This document shows, piece by piece, positions 13,501-28,500 of a stretch of 64,000 bases of DNA. The notes under the pieces were generated by a model, which had not been told where the DNA came from, searched no databases, and saw only the letters and a list, made by a program, of their open reading frames with translations. How positions within the stretch are numbered: position 1 is the stretch's first letter; each line of letters begins with the position of its first letter. The translations under genes and the position numbers were made by a program. The stretch comes from Pomphorhynchus laevis (lineage: Eukaryota; Acanthocephala; Palaeacanthocephala; Echinorhynchida; Pomphorhynchidae): the NCBI GenBank assembly GCA_012934845.2, contig WNNJ02003822.1, positions 62,001-126,000 of the forward strand, given 5' to 3'.

Positions 13501-16500
13501 GAGATTCAAGACAATATGAGGAATATCGAAGTCCTCTAAAACTATAACCGGCTATGCGCATTTTAGGTGATATCGTAATTAAATGCTAATCAAAGCGATA
13601 AAATAGACCGATTTTTAGCTATTGTTTATCTAGAGTAGATATTAATATCCATAGGTATTCATTGAATGCTTTCTCTGACGATGTACTTCTTTCCACGATG
13701 GATAACGGTTGTTTGACGTATAATATGACTCCACCACCTTTAAAAAACGATTTATTTTAACGTGGCAAATGCGTGTCAGCGCACGCTTACATGACCACAA
13801 CAAAACATCTGCCCGCGCGGCAAAAAAAACCAGGGATGGAAATTTCGCTGTCAAGAATATTCTCGTTAAGCCCTTGTTTCGCTCAATGCTTTGAGGTTTG
13901 GGTTCAGTGTATTTGTAATACATAATATCTCGTCAAAGGTGTTATAAAGACTCGAGCAATTAGATAACATAATAGACATGCTATTCAGCGGGCTACGGTA
14001 AGGGTAGTGTGTCTCTGTGGGGCATGGCATAGACATAAATTTTATGTGTTTGTTACAAAAGCCTGTACGGTGGAAAGCGCCTATACAACAGTTTGGCTGA
14101 TTTCAATATTAAATCGGGTGTTCACTCTTCACCTCACAACATGAAATCTTTTATAATCCTCATCACCCTCTCCTCCCATCCCTATTTTCTGCGGAGTCCC
14201 ACAAAGTTCAGCTCTAGAACCCTTGATTTTCTCTCTTCTACTCGACAATCTATCTCCGTTTATCAAACCTTACCCCTTTAACGTCATGCAATGCGCCGAT
14301 AAAATCATCATATATGGTCATGCACCAGCCCATCGCATAAATGATATCGCAATTTCTGCCTCCAACTGTCTTTCTTCTATCTACAAATGTTTTTCCCATC
14401 TTCGTATCATTCTAAACCCATACAATCTAAAACAATGTGAATCCTCTCCCATCAACCTAACATATCTCCTCCCCCTATATCTTTTGACTCATCAATCATC
14501 CCCGTAGTTCACAATCTAACTTTCTAAGGATTCCATTTCGATGATCACTATTCCTTTAAACCCTTGGTTTGCGAGAAGGTCGTTTGTCTAACTTAATTTT
14601 CTGTGACATGCGCCGTATCTGCCCCCTTATCGACTTACGTTCCTGTATGTATCTTCTTTCATCGCTTCTTTTCCCTAAAATCGATTACTGCCTCAGCATT
14701 TTCGCCTATTCTTCAAATTCCATCATTCTACCCCTGCAACGCATCATAAACTCCGCCGTTCAAGTGATCTTACGTCTCCGTCGCTTTGACCACACATCCA
14801 CATATCTTGCCCAACTCGCATGGCCTACCATCCACATCCGCATACAATTCTGCCTTCTTCTCGTAACTTTTCGTCTCATCGATGTCGACTCACCTTCGCT
14901 CATCAACCTCCCTTTCTTAGACGACACTCGTACAATTTCTTTATCACTGCGTTCCCGTAATTCCCTCTTACTCTACATTCCCAATTACTCTAACAACTAC
15001 GGTCTCTGATCCTTCCTCGCCGCCGCCCCACTCGCTTGGAATCAGTTCCCACTCGACATCCGTCGCGCTCCCTCCTTTATTGCATTAAAATGCCACCTCC
15101 GTACCACCTTCTCGAAACGTGATTTAGATTTTTGTTATTTTTGTGGTTATGTAAGCGCGCGACGGCACGCATTTGCCACGTAAAAATAAATCTTTTTTAA
15201 AAATTGTTCTCACCATTTTGAGTTATTTGTAGATAATCATAATTCGCCGACTTCAATCAATCTCTATCTTTGGGGCTAAGATAAAGTAAAAGTCTGATAC
15301 TTGAATCTTTAAACTTAAAGGGTTCCAAATGATCTGAAAATCTTTCAAAAGCCTTGGTCGGCCGTTGTTGAGCCCTTTCTCTATATTATAGAGATGCATA
15401 ATTTGCACCTTATTTAAAGAAAAGAACTTTCTTATTAAAAGAACTTGGTTTAATGTCTGCATCGTGCTTATCCGAACTAAACTATTAAAGCTGTGTTATT
15501 CACCTAAGTTCGCAATTATAAAACAGATATGTCGATCGAATATTTTGCGATTATTTCGCTTCTTGGATGTTTTTACATGAGGATCAGTACAACCGTATGT
15601 TTGTGTTTTTTTTAAAGATATTATCTGAGTTAAAGTGTATATGTGATTGAGTTGTTGAATTAACTGCAGATAATACTGTCTTGTGTGGAAATCGTGCGAT
15701 TGAGTACAGCTTAGAATGATTATCCTGTTTCTTATCGTAAGGTTGCAGTTTTGCTTAAATGTGTGATTTTGTGTGAGAAAGTAACCTTGATGTTGAGGTG
15801 GACTCTGAGATTATCTTGGTTATTAGAGTAGCGTTTTGCTTGTGCTGCCATTTGACACGATATCGCTGCAGTTGTAACATATTTACATCTGAGTGTAAGA
15901 ATGGGAGGTGTGGAACACTGTGTTGATTAGATTGATTCAAGGTATTAGAACTGCTGAGAACACAATCATGATGAATACTTGTATCATTATCATCATTGAA
16001 ACTACTGGTGTATTAACATTGAAACTACTGTATATTAACAATTATTAATATACGTCACGAGTTGTTTCAATTCATATAATCACTCTATATGTGGAGTGAA
16101 GGAACGATAGCACACGTGGTGTCCTGTGAAGCCACTGCTTACGCAAACCATACCAGATGTAAGGATGATCACCGGTGAAGGAGCGTGCGCTTAGTAAATT
16201 CTGTCAGATGTTTACTGATGATTAAGTACTGTGGAAGTTGTGTAACTACAGGGCCACACTGATGAGACTACTATGCAGTGATAAGTATACTAAAGTCGAA
16301 ACGCCCCATTGGGGCTAAGCGTCTGTGGTACGCGTATTCCGGGTTAAGCTTCCCGACGAAGGCTGTAAAATCATGCCGATTTAAACTTTCCTGTTCGTGT
16401 AAATTAAAAAAATTGTATTGAAATTCTTTCTTATTATCCTCAGTATTGCTTTTAGCAAAGCCAATGTTTTTATGTAAGCGTCACCAGAAAACAAAACGTT

Positions 16501-19500
16501 TTACTGATGATCTATCATCATTATTCTTGTATATCGTATGTTATTTATTATTCAATTCATAAAAATTGACTTTTATTTTAAATTTCATCTTATAAAAGTT
16601 TGAGAGATAAAATAACATACAATCAATCTAGTTCCAGATCAATCCAGTTCCAGATCAATCCAGTTTCAGATCAATCCAGTTCCAGATCAATCCAGTTCCA
16701 GATCAATCCAGCTCCAAATCAATCCAATTCCAGATCAATTCAGTTCCAGATCAATCCAGTTCCAGATCAATTCAGTTCCAGATCAATCCAGTTCCAGATC
16801 AATCCTGTTTTGCTCGCTCTGCTTGCGGAATTTTTAGAGTTAACCTTGAAAAATAACTTGCTAAAATCTTTTGGTTATTAAAACTTACAAGCTAACGATT
16901 TACAAACTACTTACAAATTCTTACAAATACTTACAACTACATACAAATTCGCCGATATGACTGGAAAAAAACGGAAGCAGTTCAATAGAACGACTGGAGA
17001 TACAAATGTTCAGACTACTCAGGAGTCTTATAAATCCCACCAAATTAAGTGATCCAACACGGATTGCGACGTTTGGACATGTGTGTCAGCGACCGATAGC
17101 ATCATCAAAAAATTCAATAATGCGGATTTCATCTGTGGTTATTGTTCAGTCAAGCTTTTCAATGAACTTAAGACTCTAGTAAGTTGCAGATCGTCTGGCT
17201 CATCTAAATCAGAAGAGATAGACAAGTAACTATGTGCAGAAATGCCACCTGCAACTACTCCTTTTCAACGTATCAACTCAGACATCTTAGACCTAACAAG
17301 CTGCATAAACGTAGTCAGTTTCAACGTTAACTCTCAATTACCAGTTTCTCCTGGGTTCTACATCATGTCTTTATCAACAAATAATGTTCACGATTCCCTA
17401 CCAGCACATAATTCCCGCGAGTCCTCACCAACGAACAATCTTAACGAGTCTGCACCAATCAACAATTTGTCTGACTGCTTGGTCGTGGATTATCACTCCA
17501 ACAGTGAGTTGGAACAGTCTATTCCACAGTTACGTTTAAATGTCGATTCAATAAACCTAAACCGAGCAAATATTCGCCCTCGAGCTACAACGGCGAATAA
17601 TTCCTCAGCTGGCTATTGCGCAGTTCGCTCAAATGTAGGACAAACAGTGGTCGAGATCGAGCAGTTATTGTAGCGAATGTTAAGGAGTCATCATCTGTGA
17701 TTTATCAGTATCGCATGAATGACGATATCAATAAGGTTCATTCCATTTTGTCATTGGTTTTATCGGGTTGCGATCAGAATGAGGTGAGCTCGTTGAGGGT
17801 TTTATCACTATTTTGTCTTGTAAAGAGTGTACAGGTAGCTTGAGACCTTGTTTGCTTAAGGTGATATTAAATACTCGTGAGTCAGCTAAATCACTCTTCA
17901 GACGAAACTTAAAACTTCAAAACAAGAACTTCATAGGCGGACTGTAGCAGGCAAATCTAAACCTGACTATTCAAGATTTTATGGAATACGACGGCGTGTT
18001 CTGGTTCACTGGACGCCTCTTGTTCTTGCGCAGCTAGTAGATCCTGTCACCTTGCGTTGCGTCGCATTAAACTCGCTACCAGACCAACAATAATGACGAG
18101 TTCACTCCATTTTCGTGATCGCGGTCATTCGGAAGATTTTCAATCTCGCAACACACCTATTTATGATCAACAAGACTGCCATATACCTAACTTGCGGATT
18201 TAATATACAAATATACTTAGTATATAAACTAAGTTATCCGAACTTTCCTTTGTTGTAAACCAAAAACATGCGGATATTGTAGCACTCACAGAAACCAGGC
18301 TTAATCCACAAATATTTGTTGATGAAATTAGTCTAGATGGATACTCTCTTGTTCGTATGGATCAGTTATCTTCAAGAGTGGTGGAGTCATCATCTCTGCG
18401 CGAGATTCTTTGTCGCTAAGACTAATCGATGCATGCGTTGACGAGGTGTCCCTAAATGAGTACATTTGGATCAAACGCATTTACCACGTTAAAATAAATC
18501 TTTTTTTAAACTAACTGCGACAGATAATCGTCATTTCATTGTGGGCTTATTCTTTCGATCACCTCGTTCATCCACAGTCTATCTGTAACTCATTGCGAAA
18601 ACATTTAAGAACTAAGTCATCAGTGATAGTTCTTGGTGATTTCAATATGCCCCATGTTGACTGGATAAACTTCGTGCCTCTACCTGATTGTGACCCTGAA
18701 TCAGCAAATTTTCTCGACGATATTAATGACATGAACCTTAATCAGCACATTCACGAATTCACACGCGCTCGTGGACATAATAATACAATAATTTATTTAA
18801 CGTGGCAAATGCGTGCAAAATGCACGCTTACATGACCACTAACAAACAAAAAAAAGAACATCAAAGATCACAGGTTATTAGTTAATTGTTGAAAAATAAT
18901 TGGATTTGGCGTTTGAAGTACGGCATAGATGTTGATTGGCGGATATGAATAGGCAGTTGATTCCACAAGAGAGAAGCAGCCACAACGAAGGAGCGGAAGC
19001 CAAAAGAGGTAGAGTAGATTGGGACATGTAAAAGAAGGGAATTACGGGAACGCAGAGCACAATACACAATACGAGAATTGTCGAGAAAAGGAAGGTTGAG
19101 AAATGAAGGGGTATGAGAAGTTATAAGGCGAAAAGCAATGATAAGAAGACGAATTTGAACACGACAATAAATGGTAGGCCAATCAAGAGAAACAAGATAG
19201 TGGGATGTATGATCAAAACGACGAAGACGGAGGAGAACTCGAACGGCAGCGTTGATGATGCGTTGTAAAGGAAGAAGAGTGGATTTAGGTGAGTTGGAAA
19301 ATAGACTAAGACAGTAATCAAGTCTTGAGAAAAGAAGAGAAGATATGAGAGTCATACAAGAAGGGAAATCGATCAATCTACGAACTTGACGGAGGTTGCG
19401 GAGTACCAAGGTAGATGAGCGTACTTTATCTCTAATGAAATGTTTAAGCGAAAGTCGGTTGTCGAAATGGAAGCCTAGGAAAACGAGATTATCAACGATT

Positions 19501-22500
19501 GGAAGAATTGTAGAATTTAATGATACGGAGGGAGGTTCGAAGCCGAGGCGTCGAGGTAGGATCCACATAATTTTGGATTTATCAGGATTCAGAGAAAGGC
19601 GAAGGGAAGAAAGATAATTGGAAATTGAGACAAGACAGTCCGAAGCGGAAACACTAAGATCGTGAATACGATAAACAGGTGCATGAGCATAGATGAGAAT
19701 GTCATCAGCATATTGCATAACATGGAAGTCAAATTTATGAGAAATCGAAGACAAGTCACCGAGAAGAAGAGAGAAAAGCATAGGGCCTAATACGGAGCCT
19801 TGTGGAACACCGGTCGGGATGGATGAATGATGGGAGAGAGAAGAGTTAGAATAGACGCGAAATGTACGGTTTGACAGATATGAAGAAAACCATGATACAG
19901 TGGGTAAAGAGAAGCCATAATCATGACGAAGGCGATGTAGAAGAATCGAGTGATCGACGATGTCAAAAGCAGACGATAGATCAAGAGAAACTATGACACT
20001 ACATAATTTATGATCGCGCGAGATGAGTAAGTCATTATAAACTTTAAGACAGGCAATTTCAGTAGAGTGATTAGAGCGAAAAGCGGCTTGGAAGGGAGGA
20101 AACAAGTTAGAGGAAAAGAGATATGTATTAACTTGCTTGAGAACGAGACGCTCAAGGAGTTTAGAGAGGGTTGGGAGAAGTGAGATTGGACGGTACGAAG
20201 ATGGTAGTGATGAGGTCGAGAGATTGCTTTTTGATGAGAGGACGAACAGTGGCGCATTTCCAGATGGAAGGAAATGTACGGCTACGGATGGACGAGTTGA
20301 ACAATGTGGTTAGGAAGGGTGAGATAGAGGATCAGATATTTTTAAGCAAGTGAGTTGGAATTGGGTCAGAAGGAGAGGTTTTATTAGGTAATGACAGCAG
20401 AACCGAAGAAACTTCATCAGACGAAACGGGAAGAAGGTGGAATAGTTCTGGGAGGGAAGTATCTAAAGAGAAGAGTGGGTACAAGGGGGCTACGGGTAGT
20501 AGGGAAAGTAAATTAGATAGCTTAGTTTGTAGATAAGAAGAAAATTCATCAGGATTTATATTACAAGAAGTAGATGATCGTGAAAGAATTGAGTTTAAGA
20601 TTTTCCAATGAGATTTAGAGTTGGAAGATGACTCGAGTTGATTTCGCCAAAAGATAGTACGTTTAGTACGTATAAGAATAAGATGTGAACGGCGTAGAGA
20701 AAAGTAGGAATCACGGAGATTTGGAGGGAGTGAGTTGGGAGAACGTTTAAGAAAACGATTATACACACGAAAAGAGTGACGGAGTCGACGCTTAGAAAGA
20801 CTACAGTCAGAATCGAACCAGGGAGCATGGCGCAAGCGCTGAGAGCGTCGGAGTCGACTAGGCAGAAGTTTATTGATAATAGACATAAGTTCAGAATCAA
20901 ACAGAATGCAGAGATCATCGGGAGAGAGATAGTTAAGAGGAAGTGAAAAGAGTGAAGAATTGAGTAAGGCTGTGCAGAGAATAGGGATATCGAGAAGTTT
21001 CCAGGGTCGACTTGGTGTGGATATTGGTGGAGGCGGAGACGGAGGATGGGGACGAGTAAGAGTAAGAGTGACAAGGAAATGATCGGACAAACCGGGATCA
21101 GTAATTGACAAGGAAGTATAGTCATTGAAGCAGATAGGGACAGCAATGATGTCGAGAGCACCGCCGAGAATATGAGTTGGGCTTGTTGAAAGTAATTTAG
21201 TGCGTCTAAACATAGTCTGGACATAGTGCGTCTTTACTTGATATATGCCTATCGGTTGATGCCTATATCATTGACCGGATTAATTATGATCCACCAATCA
21301 GTTCTAGTGACCATCGCATGCTTGATATTGTAGTTTCGCTCAGGTGCCTTCGTTCAATCAAAACAGTTCCACAAGTCAATCCAATAAAGGCTAACTTTCT
21401 CAGTATGAAACATATATTCAGTACGGTAGCATAGCCCAATCTTTTTATCATTGGTACTAACCCTGCATGGAACCATCTCAAACGTACCCTGATTGAGTTA
21501 TTGACATTCTTCTAATCAATTCAACATTAGAAAATGAGCATCCGTATTCCAATTTGGTTTGACTCTGAAATAAAGCATGCAATCAGATCTTGGCAACACG
21601 TTCGCTATACTTGGCCATTTTCCTTTGTGTGTGGTAATTGAAGTGGTTTTCCGGATTATTCAAACGATACGATTGTGCTAGGTGGTTGAATGTACAAATG
21701 TCCAGTAAGGACCGCTCTAATGTATCAACGAATAAACCGTAGCATTCAATGTCGAGTCTTGCGTCCATATCCCGTGTTGTTGTAGGTCGCTCGAATTCGA
21801 CATTTTCAGGCAGTGTTCGTAATACAGGCTCAATCGCGACAGACGACGTCACTTGGGTTAATCTCGATGCAACAAAATTGCGAACAGCATTATGCCTTAT
21901 TGTTGGCAGACCTCCAACTTGACACGCAAGGCAATGTCTGAGATCAAAACAGTTACCGCAGGTACAATTTTGTGGTGCGTTAGGAGGTGGCCAGCCATAT
22001 CTTATAGCAAGTGCGTCTTGAAATTGACGTTTACTCAAATATCGTTTGTAACTCACTATTGGTTTTGCCGATAGCCAAGTTGATGTTCCGGGACGTGATA
22101 AATAGCTTAAGGTGGAGGTAAAAGATGTTCGTAAAGTTGAGGCAGTATCCCGCCTCTCTTTCCACAATACATTATTTTCTTCTTTTAGAGATACGGCGAT
22201 TTTCTTTTGTATGTCTTTTAATGCGTTTCCTGTAATATGTTCTAGTAGTGGATTACATATTAGTCTTGAGTTTCGAAATTTTCTCTCTGGTTCATCATTA
22301 GGATCATCAATCCCAAGGCCTCCAAATCGTTTTGGCAACAATAACATATTGACATATTCATCATCCGTTATTAAACCTGTTATTGCTGGAATAAGCTGTT
22401 TCAACAGTGAATCAGACAGTTTGGCGTATGAATTTAGACTCCCTTCACATGTTCTTTGAACATATGTCCACTTATACTGGAGGGACTGAGTCAGGGCCAC

Positions 22501-25500
22501 ATACGCAATATGAGGATTCAGTTTAGCAACATCTGTAAGGTTGGATACTAGGTCAGCCCAACGCCTAACTTTTTCAGTAATAAACTCGTCTACAAAAGAT
22601 TGTGTTCCAATAACCGATCCCAAAATTCGTGTTCCATTTGTGACTATTTTAACTCCGCATCCTTGAAATACAGTTCCAGAAGAAGCTAAATTTTGTTCAT
22701 GTACTACTACTTGACATTTTTGCTCATTAAGTATAAATCCATACTTGTGTGCATTTTGTCTTAGGAAGTTCCAAACCTTGACCAAGCTCCCAACCTTTCC
22801 TACACAATTCGCATCGTCCGCGTACCATCTGTGAGATACATCTGGCACTAAAGATTGAATCCGTTTTATTAGAGGTAAAGAAGCTGCGGCAAAGGCAAAC
22901 ATTGAGAGTGGGTCACCTTGTGTGAACCCTTCTTTCGCATAGATAATATCACCATCGACACACAATGAAGTTGGGTCAGTGTAGAGATTTGCCATAAGTG
23001 TTGACATAGATGGGCACACAAACTCTATATTTTTCAGCGCTAGATTTCTATTTATACAGTTGAATGCGTTTGATGCATCTACTTGCAGAATCGCAGCATA
23101 TTGAGATTGTCTAAATTGCTCAGCAACTGAGTGAACTGCGGCTTCCACCCCACAACGCTGACCTCCACATAGCTGTTCAAGACCTGCTACTGATTGTGAA
23201 TCTTCTTGTATAATATCGCATAAAACTTTACCTATGATTCTCCTTTCGACGTTTCCGATTCCAATAGGTCGAACCCCAGGATTTTTGTCAAGAGGAATGA
23301 CGACTAGCCGTAAAAGCATTGAGAGAGCCAGATGGCAGTAATGAGGTAGCGATTGTGACTGCTAAACTAGCTAAAGATTCTGCTAATTTAATCGAACTAT
23401 GACCAAATGACTCTAGCATGATACACCAATTATGTGCGTCCATGCCTGAGGGGCCTGCAGATCCTTGTGTGCGACGTGCAGCGGAAATGATATTACTTGC
23501 CGAAATAGATTGAAACCTGATTGGATGATGATTGACGGATCCAGGAACAAGACCTTTTAATATCGAGTCTGAATAAACTTCTCTTGAATTAGGATGTAGT
23601 TGTTTGAGTTTTTCCATCACCGTTATTCCACCTATGTAATCCCCCAAAGATAGAATCTTCATTTCAGCTTCAGGGTTTTCAAGTATTCGCATCGCTGTTC
23701 CAATCTTGCCCTGCTGCATTAATCTACAAAACCTGTCAGTACATTTTGCAGTAGAACAATGGGATTTACATTGTGTAGATTCATTTTGTAAATAACGAGC
23801 TTCTGAATATAGGTCTAGTAGTTCGTGGTCTGCCCAAAGCTTAAGTCGTCGTTGAATGTTTGATCTCACTAATTTGCATCCAGAATTTCGTGTCCGTTGA
23901 AGTACCAATTGGCATAGCACAACTATCGACTTTAGAGTAGATGACATGTTCAGCGGATTATCACTTGCGATCATATAGAGAGAACTCAGTTTGTCAATAA
24001 AAGAGTTTGCAGCATTGCATTTAAATAAGCTGTGCAAATTAGGACGCCACGATATTACTTCGCTGTAAATCGCATCGATTGCATTTCGATAACTGTGACT
24101 ATTCTTGGAAGAAGCATATGCAGTCAGCATTTTAACAGCTCTGTCGCAGTTAAGAAAAATTTGCTCTGTTAGTTGATCAGTCTGAGGTTGAATGACTGTG
24201 CTGTTGATTGTTGGATCTGGATTCGCAAAATCTGCTTGATGAATGAGAGGTGAGACGTGTCTAGAATCATTGCGGTGATCTTGATTACTACGAATACTAG
24301 ATAAATATTGAACCGCATTATTCGTGCAATTAGGGGCTGAACAATTTGTGCACTGTGAACGTGTCTTCTTACACCGGCATCCTTTGCATTTGGCGTTGGG
24401 ACCGTTGCATCCACAACACTTCAGAGTATTAGATGGTTTTCCCCTTGGCATGTTTTTTGTATGTTATTAATTGTAGTTCACTCTCTCAGACTATGAACTT
24501 GTAAAGAATGAAAATGTATAAACTTGTAAAATGAAAATGCGCGTCGGTTCGCTTCGCTCACCGACGCTCTGAAAATCCTTCGACGCTTTGAAAATCCTTC
24601 GACGCTCTGAAAAATATTATTAATTATTTTACGCTTTGTAAAATTTTTTTTGTGATTTTTATTTTTTTTAAGATTATAACAATTTATTAAAATTTTAATT
24701 GTACAATTAAGGTTCCCACAAATGGGCCTCTATACATTTGAAATAGTGGTATAAATACCATATCATAAACATATTACTCTGATAAAACACGTCCTGCTCG
24801 AAGATACGAAGTCCGCTGAAACTGAACACGTGGACATCTAAGCGTCGCAGAGCAAATTTTCGCAAGACACATACTAATATATGTCCTGATTGATGATATC
24901 GTGACGGCGTATTCGCTTTTTTGTTGTTCAGCAATTTTTAGAGCCAATGATTTAATACATGCTTGTGCACTCTTGCCAGCTCCGCCCGTAGTCGCCCAAA
25001 TAAGGGGACAAAATGAGCTGTGCTCTATTGTATGTATCCTTTCTTCGTACTTGGCACATTTTCTATTTTCGTAGAAAGTGAAAGTGACATCTGTTGACTT
25101 TTCGCAATAGGACGGAGCATGATTGTTGAAAACGACTACATCAAAAAATGTACGCTCCATATTCCCACCGAACAGTCCGTTACCTACTATATCAGCTCGA
25201 GCATCATCTTGTCTGGTTGTTGTACTAATATTGAAACTGATGTTTTCAGGAACTGGAGTAAGAGATGGTTCTGCAAACACATTCCAACAGACTGTGTTCA
25301 ACTTCTTAACCAAAAAGTCTCGAAGTTGATTATGACGGATGAAGTTGAATGCGCCCCTTTTGCACGAGAGAGCATGCGACGTTGTTAATCTCTGACCACA
25401 TTGACACTTATCCGGCAAATCTTTGGGAGTTAAACCATATCGAACAGACAACGCATCTCGAAACTCTTGCGTTGACAACTGACAATCCGTAGAAACCAAC

Positions 25501-28500
25501 GCATCTCTTGTTAGCCAATTAGAGGCACCCTTCAGGGATGCATATTCCACTGATTTTCGCAATATAGGCATGATCTCTGGCTTGAGTTTTTCAGCATAAT
25601 TTCGATTTTCTTCTTTATGTTCGTTTTGAATTACAGACAATAAGTGTATTACTGAGAAACCAATATCTAAATCAGGTTCTTCATATATGGACGATAACAA
25701 TCGTGCAGCGTTGTACTGTCTGGTTAATTCACTCTCAATATTTCGTATTCCTAGTCCCCCCAAACTGGTTGACAAAGAACATACTCCCCTCAAATCAAGA
25801 TCAATGTCATCGCCAAACATGGAATTCATAAATTTTGTGTCAATAACATTCTTTAGATCATCCAACCATTCTATGTCACAATCAACGGCTCGGAAAAGGT
25901 GAGTCCACTTTGACTGAACTGCAAGAGAGTATGCCACAAATGCGGAATGAGCATCGGCATCAGCGGCATTAGCAACATCCTTGACCAGATTTGACATCGA
26001 TAAAAACTGCCCGCAGCAATACTCCCTTACAAACTTTGGCGTGCCAATAGGTGCACCAAGTACCTTTAATCCATCTTCATTAATGATTAAACCATCAGCT
26101 CCAAAGATGTGTTGAGCACGGATCATGTTTCGTGGATGTATAAGCAACCTCGATTTGTTTGGATTGACATGGTATCCATACTGCTCACCTATTGAGCAAA
26201 GAAGACGCCATACACGTGATAGATCATCAAGCCCACCAACGAAAGTCGAATCATCTGCATACCAGCATTGTTTTATTGATGGAATCGATTCTCTGATTTT
26301 ATATATCAAGGGCATCGATGAGATTGCAAACGCTGGCATCGCAAGAGGGTCCCCTTGAGTGACACCCTCTGACGATGCTAAATTACCTCCTTGGCCAACA
26401 AGTAAAGCATTTAGCTTATATATATTTCTCAGAACACATGTGAAGGCAGGGCATACTTTTTCGACATTTTTAAGCATTATGCATCTATTAATTAGATTAA
26501 ACGCATTCTTCGCGTCCACTGACAGTATTCCATATTGCTCGTTCGAGTGGAAATGATCGGTTAATGTATGTATCACATACCCTAGCCCACCTGGCTGTCC
26601 CGCACACATTTGCAGATTACCTGCTACTGCCCTTAAATCTCTTTTAGCCACATTCAGAATAGCTTTACCAATTACACGACGAAATACCTCACCTACTCCA
26701 ATAGGTCGGACACCAGGGCGCTTATTTAACGCAACAATTCTGCTGTTAACGTATGCCTGTAAAGACTCAGCCGGAATTGATTCTGATGCAATACGCCCTG
26801 CTAAACCCGCAATGGCATCAGCTAACTTTATCGAGTGTGATCCAAAAGCCGTTAACATTCGTCTGAACACAATCGCCGTTATCCCAGAAGGACCGGCCCC
26901 TCCATGAGTCCTCAATGATTCCCTGATAATTGCACGTCCATCGATTCCACTATATATTGAAAAGTGATGGGATTTACAATTAGTTATAGGAAGCGATAAC
27001 ACTGCATCTTGAGAAAGTGGCTGCGCAGGCGGATGTAATTCAGTCAAAATATCAGATACAAGCTTACCATCACACATATCGTCAAAACTATAAACCGTAT
27101 TGCCATCTTCAGTCTCTTCAAGGATTTTTATCGCTGCACTCGTTTTGCCTGCTCGCATAAAACGAGAAAATTTTTTCTGCTTACTTATTCTTTGAAAACC
27201 CTTTGCAAATCCATCACTAACCATTCGACGTTGTAAGATGCTCGCCTCGTCAAAAAGTTCTTTATACTTTCCCAAATTCCAATCATCCATTCTTCGTAGT
27301 AGAGCCTTTCTTATTGTACCAATTCCTCTCGATGGTATTGATTGTAACATCAATTGACTCATTACCACAACTTCTTTCAATGCCCGTTGTTCATGTAAGC
27401 TAGGGATCGCGACTGCGTTGAATTTTTCTGTCAGGAGATTGATAAACTGACCGCTGGTACTGCATTTTGGAAGTTTCATATGATTTGGAACCCAGCTTAT
27501 CACTGTCATATACATGTCCTCGATCAAATTATCGTAATTTAAATTCTCCCGACGCTGTCCAACCACGACTGGTTCATTAGATGTATCGACTGTTGAAAGA
27601 TGACAATTTAAATTGTCAAGGGGCACACTATCTAAGTTCTTAGATATCATATTTGGACACGTATTTTGGCAACAAGCTGCTCTGCACTTGACACATGCTG
27701 TTTTATTTTTCGCACACCGACATCCTTTGCATCTTGCATCATTACCGTTGCATGTACAGCACGGGGCAATATTACTCGGCTTACCCTTCGTCATGGAATG
27801 TTTAGAAATTGTATGTTTATTGTATGTTTATCAGAAACCAAAATTTTTTAAGGTCCACTATAATACATTGTATATTTATAAGAAACCAAAATTTTTTTTT
27901 TGTAAAATAATTTTTTTTTAATAATTGATTTTTTTTGAAAAAAAAAACAAACAAACAAATATAGTTATACTATAAATTTTAGTTCATTGAGTTTGCAGGT
28001 CGATGTCGAGCAGAACGAGGACCGCGAATACACATCGAAATTGAACGAGCCAACTGAATTCCAATCTTTGACCGTAATTTTGTCAATTCTTCTGAGTAGG
28101 AATGATTGTTTTTTATTGCCATCTTCTGTGCAATTCTCTGAATTAATTGTGCAGATGATTTTACTGCTCCACCGAAACATGATAACACGATAGGTGCGAA
28201 ATTCGCCCTCTCTATGGCAGTTACTCTCTCTTGATACTTAGCGAATTTACGTGTTTCGTGATATGTAAAAGCAGCCCCAGCGGATTTCGAAAGGTTGGAC
28301 GGAGCGAAAACGTTAAAAACGCAAGTATCAAATAAAGTTCGCTCCGAACGACTTCCATAAAAACCACAGCAGGCGATATCCAAACGTGCATCATGAGCGC
28401 GAGATGTAGATATGCGCTCGAAATGAATACTAGAATTTACTGGCAGTAGTGTTGGCTCTTTTTGCACATTATCACATATTTCTGTCAAGGTTTTAGAAAA